Shown piece by piece: positions 1 to 7,951 of a stretch of DNA of 25,094 nucleotides (the first letter of the stretch is position 1; the number at the start of each line of letters is the position of its first letter). The stretch lies in IMG/VR virus record IMGVR_UViG_3300009481_002897, positions 1 through 25,094 of that record. One strand, given 5' to 3'. A program made the position numbers and the translations under genes. Origin of the DNA: a virus. The notes beneath the pieces are model-generated. The model worked only from the letters and a program-made list of their open reading frames with translations, ran no database searches and was not told where the DNA came from.

Positions 1-1184
1 AGCCAGATAAGCCTGTCAGAACCACTCACAGCGTCTGTGCTCTCTTTAGTTATACCATCTCTGTTGAGCTGTACAAACGATAGGCATGGAATGTCAAATT
101 TCACACACAGGTTATGTAGAGAGGTTATTTGAAATCCTAAAGCTTGGTACTCCTGAATGTTGTTTGTTATTGAATTGGAGGACATCAGCTTTAGGTAGTC
201 GTACACAACAACACACTCATTCGTTCTTCCAAACTCGTCTGTTCTTACCTCTTGTATTACCCACCTTTTAATTATGTTGAGTATCTGCTCAAAGGGTTTT
301 CCAGCAACGCTGACGTAGCTGTATGGTATTGACTCCAAGTGTTTTACAGCTTCGTGTACACGTTGGTTTTTCTCATCGTCATCTACAAATTGTCCAGTTG
401 CTATTTCGTTGATAGGTATGCCACTCATGTTGGCAATAATTCTATTCAGGTGATCCTCTTTGGACATTTCCGTATCTAACACTAGAACTGGTATTCCACC
501 AGAAGAGACGTTTAGGGCGACATTATCAGCAAATACGCTCTTACCAACCTTTGGTCTGGCTGAAACTAAGTCTACACACTTTCTGCGAAGCCCTCCGCCA
601 ATAGCTTCGTCATATCTATTGAAACCAGTAGGTACTCCAATTATGTCACATTTGTTCTCCTGAAGAAACTCTAAGTATTCCTCAATACCTTCACCGATTT
701 TCTCAGGTTTTTCTCCGCCGTCATCCTCTCGTAGAAAATCCATGACTGGGTTTTCCAGCATAGACAATATCTCGTCAACAGATTCTGTTCCACTTATATC
801 ATCTATATCTCGATGTATCTTACCTGTCAGGGTCTTAATTCTTCTTGCGAACTCATACTTCTTTATCTGGATGGCAAAATTAAAGACATTGTTCTGCTTG
901 ACGGGAAAATCAAACAAAGACTTTATGTACTTTAGTTCCTGATCACTATTGATAACATCAGAGAAGTTTAGCTGTGCTGCCGTAGATAGTATCGAGGGTA
1001 AATCAACTTCAGAGTTGTTCTCAATAATTTTCTCAATGCATTGGTATAGTATCTGGTTGTTGGAGTTACCAAAAGTTCCATGACTGATAATATCCGCTAC
1101 CTCAACGTAAGCATCAATACCGTATTGGATCAGCCCAGACAGTACGGCTCTTTCTGCTCCTACATCAACTAAATTTGAATTCAT
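1..1184 (-). CDS. dnaB: Replicative DNA helicase, DnaB type (3' end cut by window edge)
   Basis: Unwinds DNA at the replication fork as a hexameric superfamily 4 helicase. I translated the minus strand from the ATG at 1184 and found 394 codons with no stop before the left edge. Residues about 1-110 resemble the DnaB N-terminal helical domain. Residues 209-216 (ARPKVGKS) are the Walker A loop, with Ala in the first position, which the P-loop pattern allows. LDTEMS at 237-242 carries the catalytic Glu239, VVVYDYLKLM at 325-334 is Walker B, and QLNR at 371-374 is the usual sensor segment. The start overlaps the stop of the upstream oxygenase gene as TAATG, so translation is probably coupled. The last part of the RecA-like core is missing only because the window ends. 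Family assignment is firm. Whether it also interacts with a phage primase cannot be seen. Confidence 0.93.
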   Translation of the reverse strand, partial: MNSNLVDVGAERAVLSGLIQYGIDAYVEVADIISHGTFGNSNNQILYQCIEKIIENNSEVDLPSILSTAAQLNFSDVINSDQELKYIKSLFDFPVKQNNVFNFAIQIKKYEFARRIKTLTGKIHRDIDDISGTESVDEILSMLENPVMDFLREDDGGEKPEKIGEGIEEYLEFLQENKCDIIGVPTGFNRYDEAIGGGLRRKCVDLVSARPKVGKSVFADNVALNVSSGGIPVLVLDTEMSKEDHLNRIIANMSGIPINEIATGQFVDDDEKNQRVHEAVKHLESIPYSYVSVAGKPFEQILNIIKRWVIQEVRTDEFGRTNECVVVYDYLKLMSSNSITNNIQEYQALGFQITSLHNLCVKFDIPCLSFVQLNRDGITKESTDAVSGSDRLIW

Positions 1185-1828
1185 TACTTTACAAGCTCCC
1201 AGTAGTGACCAATTTCCATCGGCACCTTTGTGGTTACGCTTGTTCCCTCATAGTTAAAATCATCGAGGCGGATCAACCTGAAGTCAATTGAGACTCTAGT
1301 TTTTCCTGTTATATTTTTTTGATTCCCATGACTGAGATTAGCACCATCCCAGATATAGTATTCTCCAACACTTGCGTTCATCGGGGAGTAATCGCCTTTA
1401 TCCTCCTCGCTTTCTGCCCAAATAGTATTAGTGTCAAAGGCTTGAGTTAGAGGCAAGAAAACATTTAGTTCATATTCCGAGTGGTTATAGAGCTTGTCTT
1501 TATGCCACTTTGCTACGGCTATGTTGTCGGGCACCTGAACTCTAAATGTAGGCTTGGCCTGATAAACCATATCCAGTCCGTTATAATGCTCTTCAGCTAT
1601 GTGCTTAGCTAGGGATTTATATATTCCTAGAAACTCAGAACCATCCTCATCAAAAGTTTTGTAAAATCTCTTATGAAAGGATGTAGACTGGTCTTTAGAT
1701 GGCTCGCTGGGTATTCTGTTAGGCCCAACCTGCTGAATGTGAAGCTGGTCTAGGTTGTCTATCTCAAAAATACGCTCAACAACATCTACTAGATCAAATT
1801 GACTCGTGTCATATCTGAACTTTTTCAT
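1184..1828 (-). CDS. 2-oxoglutarate/Fe(II)-dependent oxygenase-like protein
   Basis: A 214-residue cytoplasmic protein with the double-stranded beta-helix signature of 2OG-Fe(II) oxygenases. His109-x-Asp111 lies in the WHKD segment, the distal His is His167 in LSHGNQ, and Arg178 or Arg184 is placed to bind the 2-oxoglutarate carboxylate. Such enzymes use O2 and 2-oxoglutarate to hydroxylate a substrate, and they are common accessory genes in aquatic phages, usually with unknown substrates. Its position directly upstream of the helicase and downstream of a zinc-ribbon gene, inside the replication cluster, could suggest a nucleic acid, nucleotide or protein substrate, but that is inference. The glycan/phosphonate cassette is far away and gives no link. 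Family confidence is high; function is unknown. Confidence 0.8.
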   Translation of the reverse strand: MKKFRYDTSQFDLVDVVERIFEIDNLDQLHIQQVGPNRIPSEPSKDQSTSFHKRFYKTFDEDGSEFLGIYKSLAKHIAEEHYNGLDMVYQAKPTFRVQVPDNIAVAKWHKDKLYNHSEYELNVFLPLTQAFDTNTIWAESEEDKGDYSPMNASVGEYYIWDGANLSHGNQKNITGKTRVSIDFRLIRLDDFNYEGTSVTTKVPMEIGHYWELVK

Positions 1829-1832
1829 TCAA

Positions 1833-2225
1833 TTACCTTCCAGTGCAACGGTTGCACCTATGGAATTCTCCATAGACATACCTTGGGTCTGCCTTAAATT
1901 TTTTGCCACACATATGACACTCTAGATCAACCTTCCTTGACTTGGATCTCCTCCTCTCCACTCGCTCAAACTTAGGTGTTTCTATGTCTGAGTGTTCACC
2001 TCCGCTGTCAACCCAAGTGTTCTCCCTGCCTCTAACTGGCTCTTTTTTTCCTCTAGACTGTTGCTTGGATCTGTCAACTATAAAGTCCTCATTGACGGAT
2101 GGCTTAGATCGCTGCCTCTTTCTCTCTGTTTTATCTTTCACTTTTCCAGAAAGGAGGGACTTTACTAGTTCTTCCCTTTCCTCATCTGACAGGTTTTCGA
2201 TTAGCTTGTCTACGTTTTTACTCAT
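1833..2225 (-). CDS. Small basic protein with C-terminal zinc ribbon
   Basis: A 130-residue protein I do not recognise. The N-terminus (1-30) is acidic and probably helical. Residues 30-100 are very rich in Arg, Lys, Ser and Glu and look disordered. The C-terminus carries two CxxC pairs (Cys103/Cys106 and Cys124/Cys127) that would form a four-Cys zinc ribbon. A basic tail plus zinc ribbon fits binding to nucleic acid or to RNA polymerase. It overlaps the upstream gene by an ATGA and sits between recombination genes and the oxygenase/helicase pair, so a part in replication or transcription control is plausible but not shown. Confidence 0.75.
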   Translation of the reverse strand: MSKNVDKLIENLSDEEREELVKSLLSGKVKDKTERKRQRSKPSVNEDFIVDRSKQQSRGKKEPVRGRENTWVDSGGEHSDIETPKFERVERRRSKSRKVDLECHMCGKKFKADPRYVYGEFHRCNRCTGR

Positions 2226-2701
2226 AGTCTTTTACCTTTTTCTAGAAGAATATCGCCTTTCCTTTTTAGTTCATAAACTTTGCCTTCAAGAGATTGTAAC
2301 CTAGCGTCAGCAACCTGCAACATCTGGTCACACTTGGCGGCGTAAGAGTTCTCTTGTATTATACTCTGTCTTTTGGTTTCGTGCTTAGTGTATTGTCCAA
2401 AAGATTCTAAATTTTTTGTCACAAGCTTCTCTATCTGATCCTCGCACCAGTCTTTTACAACTTTGTTCTTGTTGATCTCGTCCTGAATATAAGAGGCGTA
2501 CCCGTACAAAACATAAGCGTGATCAAAAAGTTCCTGCTGAGTTAGTATATTCATTTTGGATATAGACATGTTAGAAGACTGAAGGTACTCTTCATGAAAA
2601 CTAGCAAACCTAACATTGGCTAGGTCTAGGTAGTCGTTTATGTGATCTATATGCCTTGAAAGCTTATCAGAAGCGTTTAAGTTGTTTTCTCCACTCATCA
2701 T
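2222..2701 (-). CDS. Unknown helical protein
   Basis: A 159-residue protein, almost entirely predicted helix by eye, with heptad-like runs near residues 85-155 (charged, with regular Leu/Ile/Met). It has no signal peptide, membrane segment or enzyme motif that I recognise. It overlaps the nuclease-like gene upstream by 35 bases and the zinc-ribbon gene downstream by ATGA, so it is part of the same co-translated recombination/replication block. Its place between a nuclease and a helicase would fit a mediator or loader protein, but no motif supports this. Start chosen at the first of two consecutive ATGs (2701); GGAA stands shortly upstream. Confidence 0.7.
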   Translation of the reverse strand: MMSGENNLNASDKLSRHIDHINDYLDLANVRFASFHEEYLQSSNMSISKMNILTQQELFDHAYVLYGYASYIQDEINKNKVVKDWCEDQIEKLVTKNLESFGQYTKHETKRQSIIQENSYAAKCDQMLQVADARLQSLEGKVYELKRKGDILLEKGKRL

Positions 2702-3089
2702 CTGTTTCCGAATATTTTAATGTTATTAGTTCAATATTGTTTAATTCGCACCAATCTACCTTGTCTTCATCGCGTGCTTTAGCTAATACGAAATCCTTTT
2801 TTGTCTCATGAAAGAAAGGGATATGTTCATAGTGCTGTCTACCGTGCACCTCTACAGCAAGACGTATAACGGGTATAAAGAAATCCAGATATAGTACAGA
2901 CTTTCTGTGGGAAGCTGTGCTGCCCGGCATCTTGACCTCTTCAAGTACTCTATAGCTACCATATATATCCCTGATAATTTCTCTCGCTCTTAGGTGGTGT
3001 TTTGACCTCCTTTTTTTATCGTCACCATAAACGTCGTACTTACTAAGATTCCATGTGTACTCTCTTCCATTAAAGCCTATAGCCTTCAT
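2667..3089 (-). CDS. VSR/DUF559-like PD-(D/E)XK endonuclease-like protein
   Basis: A 140-residue protein with the layout of very-short-patch-repair/DUF559-type nucleases. A strand ends in Asp69 (YLDFFIP). The next strand carries Glu80 and the diagnostic EVHGRQHYE segment (80-88), in which Gln85 or a nearby residue takes the place of the Lys of PD-(D/E)XK. Arg106-Asp107 and Lys110 follow, and then a final hydrophobic strand (ELITL). Members cut or nick DNA in repair, recombination or homing contexts. It starts inside the stop region of the recA-like gene (ATGA overlap), so it is probably co-expressed with the recombinase and may act in recombination-dependent replication or host DNA degradation. 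Family call fairly good, substrate unknown. Confidence 0.72.
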   Translation of the reverse strand: MKAIGFNGREYTWNLSKYDVYGDDKKRRSKHHLRAREIIRDIYGSYRVLEEVKMPGSTASHRKSVLYLDFFIPVIRLAVEVHGRQHYEHIPFFHETKKDFVLAKARDEDKVDWCELNNIELITLKYSETDDEWRKQLKRF

Positions 3090-4192
3090 ACATCAAATAG
3101 CTCCTTAATCTTATCATATATAAATTCACACATGGGGGGATTATCATTAAGGAACTCAGATAAATTGTTGACACCTTGAAATTTTAGAAACTTTTCGGCG
3201 TCTTCTTCCGACTCGCCCACGTTATTGTCTTTAAGGATCTTAGATACGGTTGGGTGGTCTTTTTCTTCTAGGGCGCATGATATTGTATACCAAGCTCCAG
3301 CGGCTTTGATAAGCCTAAAGTCACAAGCCGATTGGACTATCTCTTGCGTTTCATCTATCCCAATGCCATATTTTATCCAGCTTTCCGCTGTTGTGTTAGG
3401 TTTCCCCCCAGCGTTTGATGTCAAGACTTTCCAGTTAGCCACTTGGCCAACGTGGGGACCAGTGTCTTTTGGGACTTGCCACTTACCTCTGTGCGTTATC
3501 GCTATATTTGTTCCAGCTTGATACTGTATCATGTTGCCTCCATCGGCCATTTTTGTTGGAGACCACCTGCTCCCCCCAGTGTTTGCTATGTTGTGCAGTA
3601 TGAAAACCGCAACTGTTTTATTCTTGGTGACCTGACCGCCTATTCTCTTCAGGAACATCGACAACAATCTGGGGAGAGCATTTCTAACACCCGTTCTGAT
3701 TTGACCTTCTAGCTCGTCTTTTGGAACCATGCTAGAAACAGAGTCAACAATTATGACACACTCTGGATCATTATTAATGTAATATTCTATGATGCTCAGG
3801 AAGTCTTCCGCAGTCAACACCCTGTCATCGGTAGACTCTATCACGACTATATCTTCCGGTGCTAAGCTTTTGATCCCCTCGAAGTTTTGTACGGCCAATC
3901 TACCCTCGGTGTTTACGTAGATAACCTTCTTTCCTCGCTGCTGGCACTTGCCCGCAAAATGCAGGGCTGTTGTGGTCTTTCCAGTCTTCGGGTCTCCAGA
4001 CATTACTACACAGCTACCTTCTCTCACGCCTCCCCCTAACGCTATGTCTAAAGACGGAGAGACGCTAAGAACCTCTAGGCTCTTTATGTTCTCAAGAACT
4101 TCAGTTCCCGATCTCACAACGTCCCCGTACTGAGAAACTACCGCACTGCTAATAGGGTCGTCTTTGAACTTAATTACTTTCTTCTTTGCCAT
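3086..4192 (-). CDS. recA: RecA/UvsX-like recombinase
   Basis: Strand-exchange ATPase that forms filaments on single-stranded DNA for recombination-dependent replication and repair. In its 368 residues, Walker A is GDPKTGKT at 66-73 and Walker B is CVIIVD ending at Asp150, followed by SVSSM. A RecA-style core continues through about residue 280 with loop-like Gly-rich segments (near 205-220). The last 90 residues are an acidic, helical C-terminal domain. The size is close to bacterial RecA and phage UvsX. AGAGG stands about ten bases before the ATG, and the gene overlaps its upstream neighbour by 23 bases. The downstream nuclease-like gene begins in its stop codon. I cannot decide between a RecA-like and a UvsX-like subfamily by eye. 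Confidence 0.93.
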   Translation of the reverse strand: MAKKKVIKFKDDPISSAVVSQYGDVVRSGTEVLENIKSLEVLSVSPSLDIALGGGVREGSCVVMSGDPKTGKTTTALHFAGKCQQRGKKVIYVNTEGRLAVQNFEGIKSLAPEDIVVIESTDDRVLTAEDFLSIIEYYINNDPECVIIVDSVSSMVPKDELEGQIRTGVRNALPRLLSMFLKRIGGQVTKNKTVAVFILHNIANTGGSRWSPTKMADGGNMIQYQAGTNIAITHRGKWQVPKDTGPHVGQVANWKVLTSNAGGKPNTTAESWIKYGIGIDETQEIVQSACDFRLIKAAGAWYTISCALEEKDHPTVSKILKDNNVGESEEDAEKFLKFQGVNNLSEFLNDNPPMCEFIYDKIKELFDV

Positions 4193-4724
4193 CCTGTAAT
4201 CCTCTTAATTTACTGATACTTGACTTTTTACCGTACCCTCGCTTTGATCTAGTTTTTAGCTCAGGCTGTGGACACTCTATTATATCACCAGACGGCTGAG
4301 TGTCAACCTCTAATTTATTTTTAATAATATCATAATGTTTTTTGATGACTTCTTCAGCCGGTGGGTTGATCTTCCACCCCCTGCCATTCTGTATGCCTAT
4401 GACTAGTAGTTTGTCAAAGTCTTTAGACTTAATGGCAGATAGAATTGCCTCTTCTCCATATTTTTTCTTGAGAGACATGGCGGCTCTGTGCTGTTTTTGC
4501 CATATCCAATGGAGTGGGTCTCCCTTCGTCCAGAATTTATACGAAGGCTTGCCTAGATTTAGTTTTTCCGACCTGCGGATCACTAGAAATTCCGCCACAT
4601 AGGATTCAAAAGTACAGTACTCTCCTGTGTGGATGTGCTTGTACTTGTATTCTTTAGACCATTCTTTTTGATAACTTTTATTAAAGAGTTCTGGTCTATT
4701 ACTATTTTGCTTTTCTGTATTCAT
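4170..4724 (-). CDS. Unknown phage protein
   Basis: A 184-residue soluble, basic protein that I do not recognise. The N-terminal 25 residues are rich in Lys, Asn and Tyr. A Trp-rich segment (WTKGDPLHWIWQKQH, about 65-79) is followed by helices. A central stretch (IGIQNGRGWKINPP) looks like a conserved loop. The last 30 residues are Arg/Lys/Ser rich and probably disordered. It directly precedes recA in the transcript with a 23-base overlap, so the two are probably co-translated, and a DNA-binding or recombination accessory role is possible. Confidence 0.7.
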   Translation of the reverse strand: MNTEKQNSNRPELFNKSYQKEWSKEYKYKHIHTGEYCTFESYVAEFLVIRRSEKLNLGKPSYKFWTKGDPLHWIWQKQHRAAMSLKKKYGEEAILSAIKSKDFDKLLVIGIQNGRGWKINPPAEEVIKKHYDIIKNKLEVDTQPSGDIIECPQPELKTRSKRGYGKKSSISKLRGLQDGKEESN

Positions 4725-5169
4725 GGTTATAAATCAATGCTTCTTCAAAACAATTTTCAACCGGGTCTTCATCCGATACAGTCTGGTCTTCTACCAGCTC
4801 GGGTGTTAACCACATTTTTTTGTGTACAATGCCATTTATTAGTTTGCCAACCGTATAACAGTGCTTCGAGTCGGCTCCCCATTGTCCTATTAGGGATCTG
4901 ATAATATATACAGCATCCGCTTCAGACACGTCAACCTCAACAATGTGGGACTTGTACTGTAATTTCACGAAGGTAACTGACAAGTGGTTTGACTCACAGT
5001 AATATTTTAGTCTCACCCAGTCTCGATGTTCTGGAAGGTATAATTCCCTACCATCAGATAAGATAGCCCTTATCCAAATCTTGTACCTGTCTTTTAAGTA
5101 CTCTTCTTCCCATCGCTTGTGACTGTCAATGAAGTTGTCACCCGCCATAATAAAGTCATTATCCATCAT
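4702..5169 (-). CDS. Unknown phage protein
   Basis: About 155 residues, no recognised family. The frame opens at 5193, but the two ATGs at 5169 and 5166 overlap the stop (TAA, 5161-5159) of the preceding gene in the coupled arrangement used elsewhere here, so I start at 5169. No clear Shine-Dalgarno sequence decides it. The protein is mixed alpha/beta, with a Trp/Tyr-rich first half (WEEEYLKDRYKIWIRAIL) and an acidic C-terminal part. No membrane segment. Confidence 0.65.
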   Translation of the reverse strand: MMDNDFIMAGDNFIDSHKRWEEEYLKDRYKIWIRAILSDGRELYLPEHRDWVRLKYYCESNHLSVTFVKLQYKSHIVEVDVSEADAVYIIRSLIGQWGADSKHCYTVGKLINGIVHKKMWLTPELVEDQTVSDEDPVENCFEEALIYNHEYRKAK

Positions 5170-5413
5170 CTGCATTCTTGAAATTTTCTGCAAACTCTTT
5201 AAAGCCCTTGATAACTTCCTCTCTGGCTATTTTCCGCATTTCTATGGGAGCTTGATCCACAAAACCCTGCATCATTATTTGTAATTCACCCATCTGAGAC
5301 ATATTATTTACATTTGTGATTTGTAGTCTTCTCAGCTCTTCTTTGAGGTCTTTTATCTCATAGAACGCAAAAGAGAGTAAAACGAAAGCTATTACGTGTG
5401 GTAGAAATTTCAT
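5159..5413 (-). CDS. Small membrane-anchored protein with coiled coil
   Basis: 84 residues. Residues 4-20 (LPHVIAFVLLSFAFYEI) form one hydrophobic segment with few charges before it, most likely an N-terminal anchor. Residues 20-50 have a heptad-like pattern of Leu/Ile/Met with charged residues between, and residues 60-80 are amphipathic. It probably oligomerises at the inner membrane. Function unknown. It sits between an HTH-like gene and an unknown soluble gene in one overlapping run. Confidence 0.65.
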   Translation of the reverse strand: MKFLPHVIAFVLLSFAFYEIKDLKEELRRLQITNVNNMSQMGELQIMMQGFVDQAPIEMRKIAREEVIKGFKEFAENFKNADDG

Positions 5414-5414
5414 A

Positions 5415-5720
5415 TTAATCTGAAGACCCCTCTTTTATCTCCACTACGCACTGCACCCTGTTAGATCGAGGCATCTTTCTTTTTGCGTCGGCTAGCGTTG
5501 ACGAGGTTTCTGTCATGGTTACAACACCTTCTTGTCTAGCCATAGAGGCTCCGGCGGATAGAGGGCTTAGATCTTGATCTGTTCTAACCTTGTCAATATG
5601 CCTTTTAACTGTTGCAATAGGTCTGTCAAGCTCCTTGGCGATAGATTTTGCATCCATCTCTCCATGATGGTGCTCAACATAAAACATCTCGGCTTTTCCT
5701 AGCGGTCCCTTTTTAGTCAT
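5415..5720 (-). CDS. Small helix-turn-helix-like protein
   Basis: 101 residues. Residues 8-45 look like a winged or homeodomain-like HTH: a helix (GKAEMFYVEHH), then MDAKSIAKELDR, then a recognition-like helix PIATVKRHIDKV. This pattern resembles RNA polymerase sigma region 4 and small phage regulators. The C-terminal half is low in hydrophobic residues and probably flexible, ending in a short strand (VQCVVEIKE). No metal ligands. A DNA-binding regulator is the best guess; a structural role cannot be excluded. It starts inside the end of the upstream gene. Confidence 0.6.
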   Translation of the reverse strand: MTKKGPLGKAEMFYVEHHHGEMDAKSIAKELDRPIATVKRHIDKVRTDQDLSPLSAGASMARQEGVVTMTETSSTLADAKRKMPRSNRVQCVVEIKEGSSD

Positions 5721-6057
5721 TGATAAAGCTCCTTTGAGTTCTTGTCATATACAAGGAATTCCTTGTCTTCAAGAACAACATATAAAAATCAAAAGTTTCT
5801 TTCTTTACGCTTTTCATTGCTGTGTTTAGCCATCTATCTCGGTGGCTATGCATTCCGTGTGGGTCGTATGGAAGGCTTTCATGTGTTCTTATGTAATATT
5901 TTTTGTGTACGCCACCGGCCTTGTCGTCGGTTGTCTCTATTACTTTGGCAAATGTTTTTTCCTTTTCGTTAATCACGGGTGAGCCGGTTCTGTCAAATAG
6001 GATTTCCTTTTTGGCCAGTTCTAGGTCTTTTGGGTTGAAGCTTTCGTCGTATTTCAT
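5713..6057 (-). CDS. Unknown phage protein
   Basis: 114 residues, soluble, rich in Lys, Thr and Tyr, with a His-rich loop (DPHGMHSHRDRW, about 65-76) and a helical C-terminus with Phe/Tyr/Leu (FDFYMLFLKTRNSLY). It overlaps both neighbours by 4 to 8 bases (the FmdB-like gene before it, the HTH-like gene after it). I recognise no family. Confidence 0.65.
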   Translation of the reverse strand: MKYDESFNPKDLELAKKEILFDRTGSPVINEKEKTFAKVIETTDDKAGGVHKKYYIRTHESLPYDPHGMHSHRDRWLNTAMKSVKKETFDFYMLFLKTRNSLYMTRTQRSFIND

Positions 6058-6365
6058 TTGTCACCTTTCATTATGTATTTCTGCTTTTGTTTTTCTGTCA
6101 TATTGTTTATGTCCTTTCTAGTTGCTGTAGCGTGTTTGCCCCTTAGCGGCTCTGGCTCCTCTGACCTGCTTTTAGGCTTTATCGCTTCAGGCTTCTGATT
6201 GGTACAATTAGAGTTCTTAACAAAAGCTCCGGCACCTCCATATATTACCCTCTCAAGGGTGTGTTTGCCACACTCTGGGCAAACTTTTTTTGGTGGGTCT
6301 TTTATCGACTGCACTATATCCTTTAGCTCATGGGAGCAATTTTTGCAAAAGTAGTCGTATAACAC
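6054..6365 (-). CDS. FmdB-type zinc-ribbon protein
   Basis: 103 residues. The first 45 match the FmdB putative regulatory protein pattern: YDYFCKNC (Cys7, Cys10), a SIKDPPKKVCPECG segment giving the second CxxC pair, then LERVIYGGAGAFVK. The rest is a Lys/Glu-rich disordered tail. The start is GTG at 6365, which fits because the family begins one or two residues before the YDY motif, and AAGGAAG stands about 7 bases upstream. FmdB-like ribbons are common in phages and bacteria and are usually called regulatory, with no proven molecular function. Confidence 0.85.
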   Translation of the reverse strand: MLYDYFCKNCSHELKDIVQSIKDPPKKVCPECGKHTLERVIYGGAGAFVKNSNCTNQKPEAIKPKSRSEEPEPLRGKHATATRKDINNMTEKQKQKYIMKGDK

Positions 6366-6389
6366 TGATTTCTTCCTTACGTGGTTGTT

Positions 6390-6734
6390 TTAAAACGCGG
6401 GGCCAAAAAGAAGGTATGCTAACAATAATATCTGAAATAGGCACACACCTGCGCAAACTATGGAGCCTCTCTTTCTGTCGGCTACGTATAGCTGTTTGGC
6501 TGAAAATAAAGATATAATAGTGCCCGATATTTTCATGGGTACAAAAATTGAAAAGTCTCCGGTTAGTCTCACGATCCAAACGACCATAGGGTTCTTTTCT
6601 TGCATAGAAAAGGCGTAGTCACTGGTTGGGTCTAATAGATATATGGCCAATGCGAGATCTATCATAGATATGATACCTATAATAAATAGCATCACCCATA
6701 TAATTGGATGTACTTTTTTCTGGTCGGTAGCCAT
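6390..6734 (-). CDS. Small integral membrane protein (three TM segments)
   Basis: 114 residues with hydrophobic segments at about 10-33, 60-80 and 91-112 joined by short charged loops (DPTSDYAFSMQEKNPM and ADRKRG). The positive-inside pattern suggests a cytoplasmic loop at residues 84-90. No family recognised. It lies between phoH and the fmdB-like gene and so is probably expressed early with the metabolism cluster, which argues against a late lysis role. It could be a superinfection or host-membrane factor, but that is speculation. Confidence 0.7.
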   Translation of the reverse strand: MATDQKKVHPIIWVMLFIIGIISMIDLALAIYLLDPTSDYAFSMQEKNPMVVWIVRLTGDFSIFVPMKISGTIISLFSAKQLYVADRKRGSIVCAGVCLFQILLLAYLLFGPAF

Positions 6735-6745
6735 TTTTGTTCTCT

Positions 6746-7411
6746 CTATTCAAGAGCATTAAGTATATTTCCTATTATTCCATTTCTTTGAATATCCGAG
6801 TAGTCTAAGTGACATACCCCAACCCCTTCCACTCCATCCAGTCTATCTATACAAAATTCCAAACCGCTGCGGTTGTGGAGGTCTGTTTGTTTAGTGTCTC
6901 CGTTAATAATAACTTTCGAGCCTTCTCCCATTCTGGTTATAAACATTTTTATCTGCTCTACGGTGCAGTTTTGTGCCTCATCTAAGATCATGCAGGATTC
7001 ATGAAATGTAGAGCCACGCATGGTTTCCAGAGGCTCAAGTCTAATCCTCCCGGAATTGAAAAAGTGCCCGAAGTAGTCACGCCCTAAGAAGAACCGTAGG
7101 TTCTCTTCCATTGGCAGTAGGTAAGGTTTAATTTTATCTTTTACGTCTCCGGGTAGATACCCAATCTCTTTACCTGTACATACCAGTGGTCTGGTTACGA
7201 TTATCTTGTCAAACTGCTCACGGTGCAGGTGCTCTGACGATATGCCAGCCGCTATAAAAGACTTACCGGTGCCTGATGGTCCGGTGCAAAAAATCACTTC
7301 GTTTTCCACTATAGATCTAATGTAATCACGTTGATTTGTTGACTTGGCTTCTAGTGGTATTACCCTGCGAGCCGGTTTGCTATTATTGTTTTTTGTTTTT
7401 CTTTGTTTCAT
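6746..7411 (-). CDS. phoH: PhoH-like ATPase
   Basis: 221 residues, the usual length of phage PhoH proteins. Walker A GPSGTGKS is at 44-51, the PhoH-specific TRPLVCTGKEIGYLPGD at 73-89, Walker B MILDEAQN at 141-148, and the NGDTKQTD sensor at 170-177. It is a P-loop ATPase of the PhoH family, which is related to the N-terminal helicase-like domain of superfamily 1 proteins. PhoH is very widespread in marine phages. Despite its name, a role in phosphate response is not established, and RNA-related activity has been proposed. The gene follows dut by a 14-base gap. Confidence 0.95.
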   Translation of the reverse strand: MKQRKTKNNNSKPARRVIPLEAKSTNQRDYIRSIVENEVIFCTGPSGTGKSFIAAGISSEHLHREQFDKIIVTRPLVCTGKEIGYLPGDVKDKIKPYLLPMEENLRFFLGRDYFGHFFNSGRIRLEPLETMRGSTFHESCMILDEAQNCTVEQIKMFITRMGEGSKVIINGDTKQTDLHNRSGLEFCIDRLDGVEGVGVCHLDYSDIQRNGIIGNILNALE

Positions 7412-7425
7412 ATTGCTTAGCTCTC

Positions 7426-7899
7426 TTATTTACCGCTACTGCCGAATCCCCCCTCCCCTCTTTCAGAATTAGTGAGAAGGCTGGATTCGACCATGCTTAT
7501 TTTTGGTAATTCGTGAAAAATAATTTGTGCTACCCTGTCGCCTTTTTCTATCTCTACGTCTACTTCTGTAGAGTTGAATAGGCAGACTATGATTTCTCCT
7601 CTGTAGCCAGAATCTATAACCCCAGCGAATAGATCTAGCCCCTTCTTTACAGCCAGTCCTGATCTTGGCCATATGAGTCCAACCATGTTATCTGGCATCT
7701 CTAGGGAGATACTAGTTTTAATACACGATCTTCCCCCTCTGGGTATCCACTTTTTTTCTGAGGAATATAAATCCCACCCGGCATCGTTTTCATTAGCCCT
7801 GCTGGGTGATTGCCCGTCGATATTAAGCTTTTGGAACTTAACCATGTTGGTTTTTCTGGGGTGATCGAGTATTGCCCCGTTCTGTGCTCGGTCTAACAT
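7426..7899 (-). CDS. dut: dUTP pyrophosphatase (dUTPase)
   Basis: Hydrolyses dUTP to dUMP and PPi, keeping uracil out of DNA and feeding dTMP synthesis. It is the trimeric all-beta type with all five motifs. Numbered from the ATG at 7899, they are DAGWDLYS 39-46, PRSGLA 78-83, GVIDSGYRGE 93-102 (catalytic Asp and Tyr), GDRVAQI 120-126 and RGEGGFGSSGK at the C-terminus. The open frame extends to a GTG at 7974. I prefer the ATG at 7899, which has AGGAG a few bases upstream. A GTG at 7935 with AAAGGA upstream is the main alternative. Any of these gives a 19-44 residue extension before the usual dUTPase start. It lies immediately downstream of RNR, a natural pairing in nucleotide metabolism. Confidence 0.94.
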   Translation of the reverse strand: MLDRAQNGAILDHPRKTNMVKFQKLNIDGQSPSRANENDAGWDLYSSEKKWIPRGGRSCIKTSISLEMPDNMVGLIWPRSGLAVKKGLDLFAGVIDSGYRGEIIVCLFNSTEVDVEIEKGDRVAQIIFHELPKISMVESSLLTNSERGEGGFGSSGK

Positions 7900-7951
7900 T
7901 TTTCTCCTAGCTATAGCGTCGTGATGATCTTCCACTGTTGAATCCTTTATA

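Noticed and set aside
86-942. Open frames on the plus strand near the left edge
   Set aside because: They lie opposite the DnaB helicase, which reads through the whole stretch on the minus strand with all helicase motifs.
1184-1828. 2OG oxygenase acting on the phosphonate, like PhnY
   Set aside because: It is about 17 kb away in the replication transcript with no sequence sign of phosphonate specificity.
6328-6579. Minus-strand open frame across the three-TM protein and FmdB genes
   Set aside because: Overlaps two better-supported genes, and its composition is that of an out-of-frame reading.
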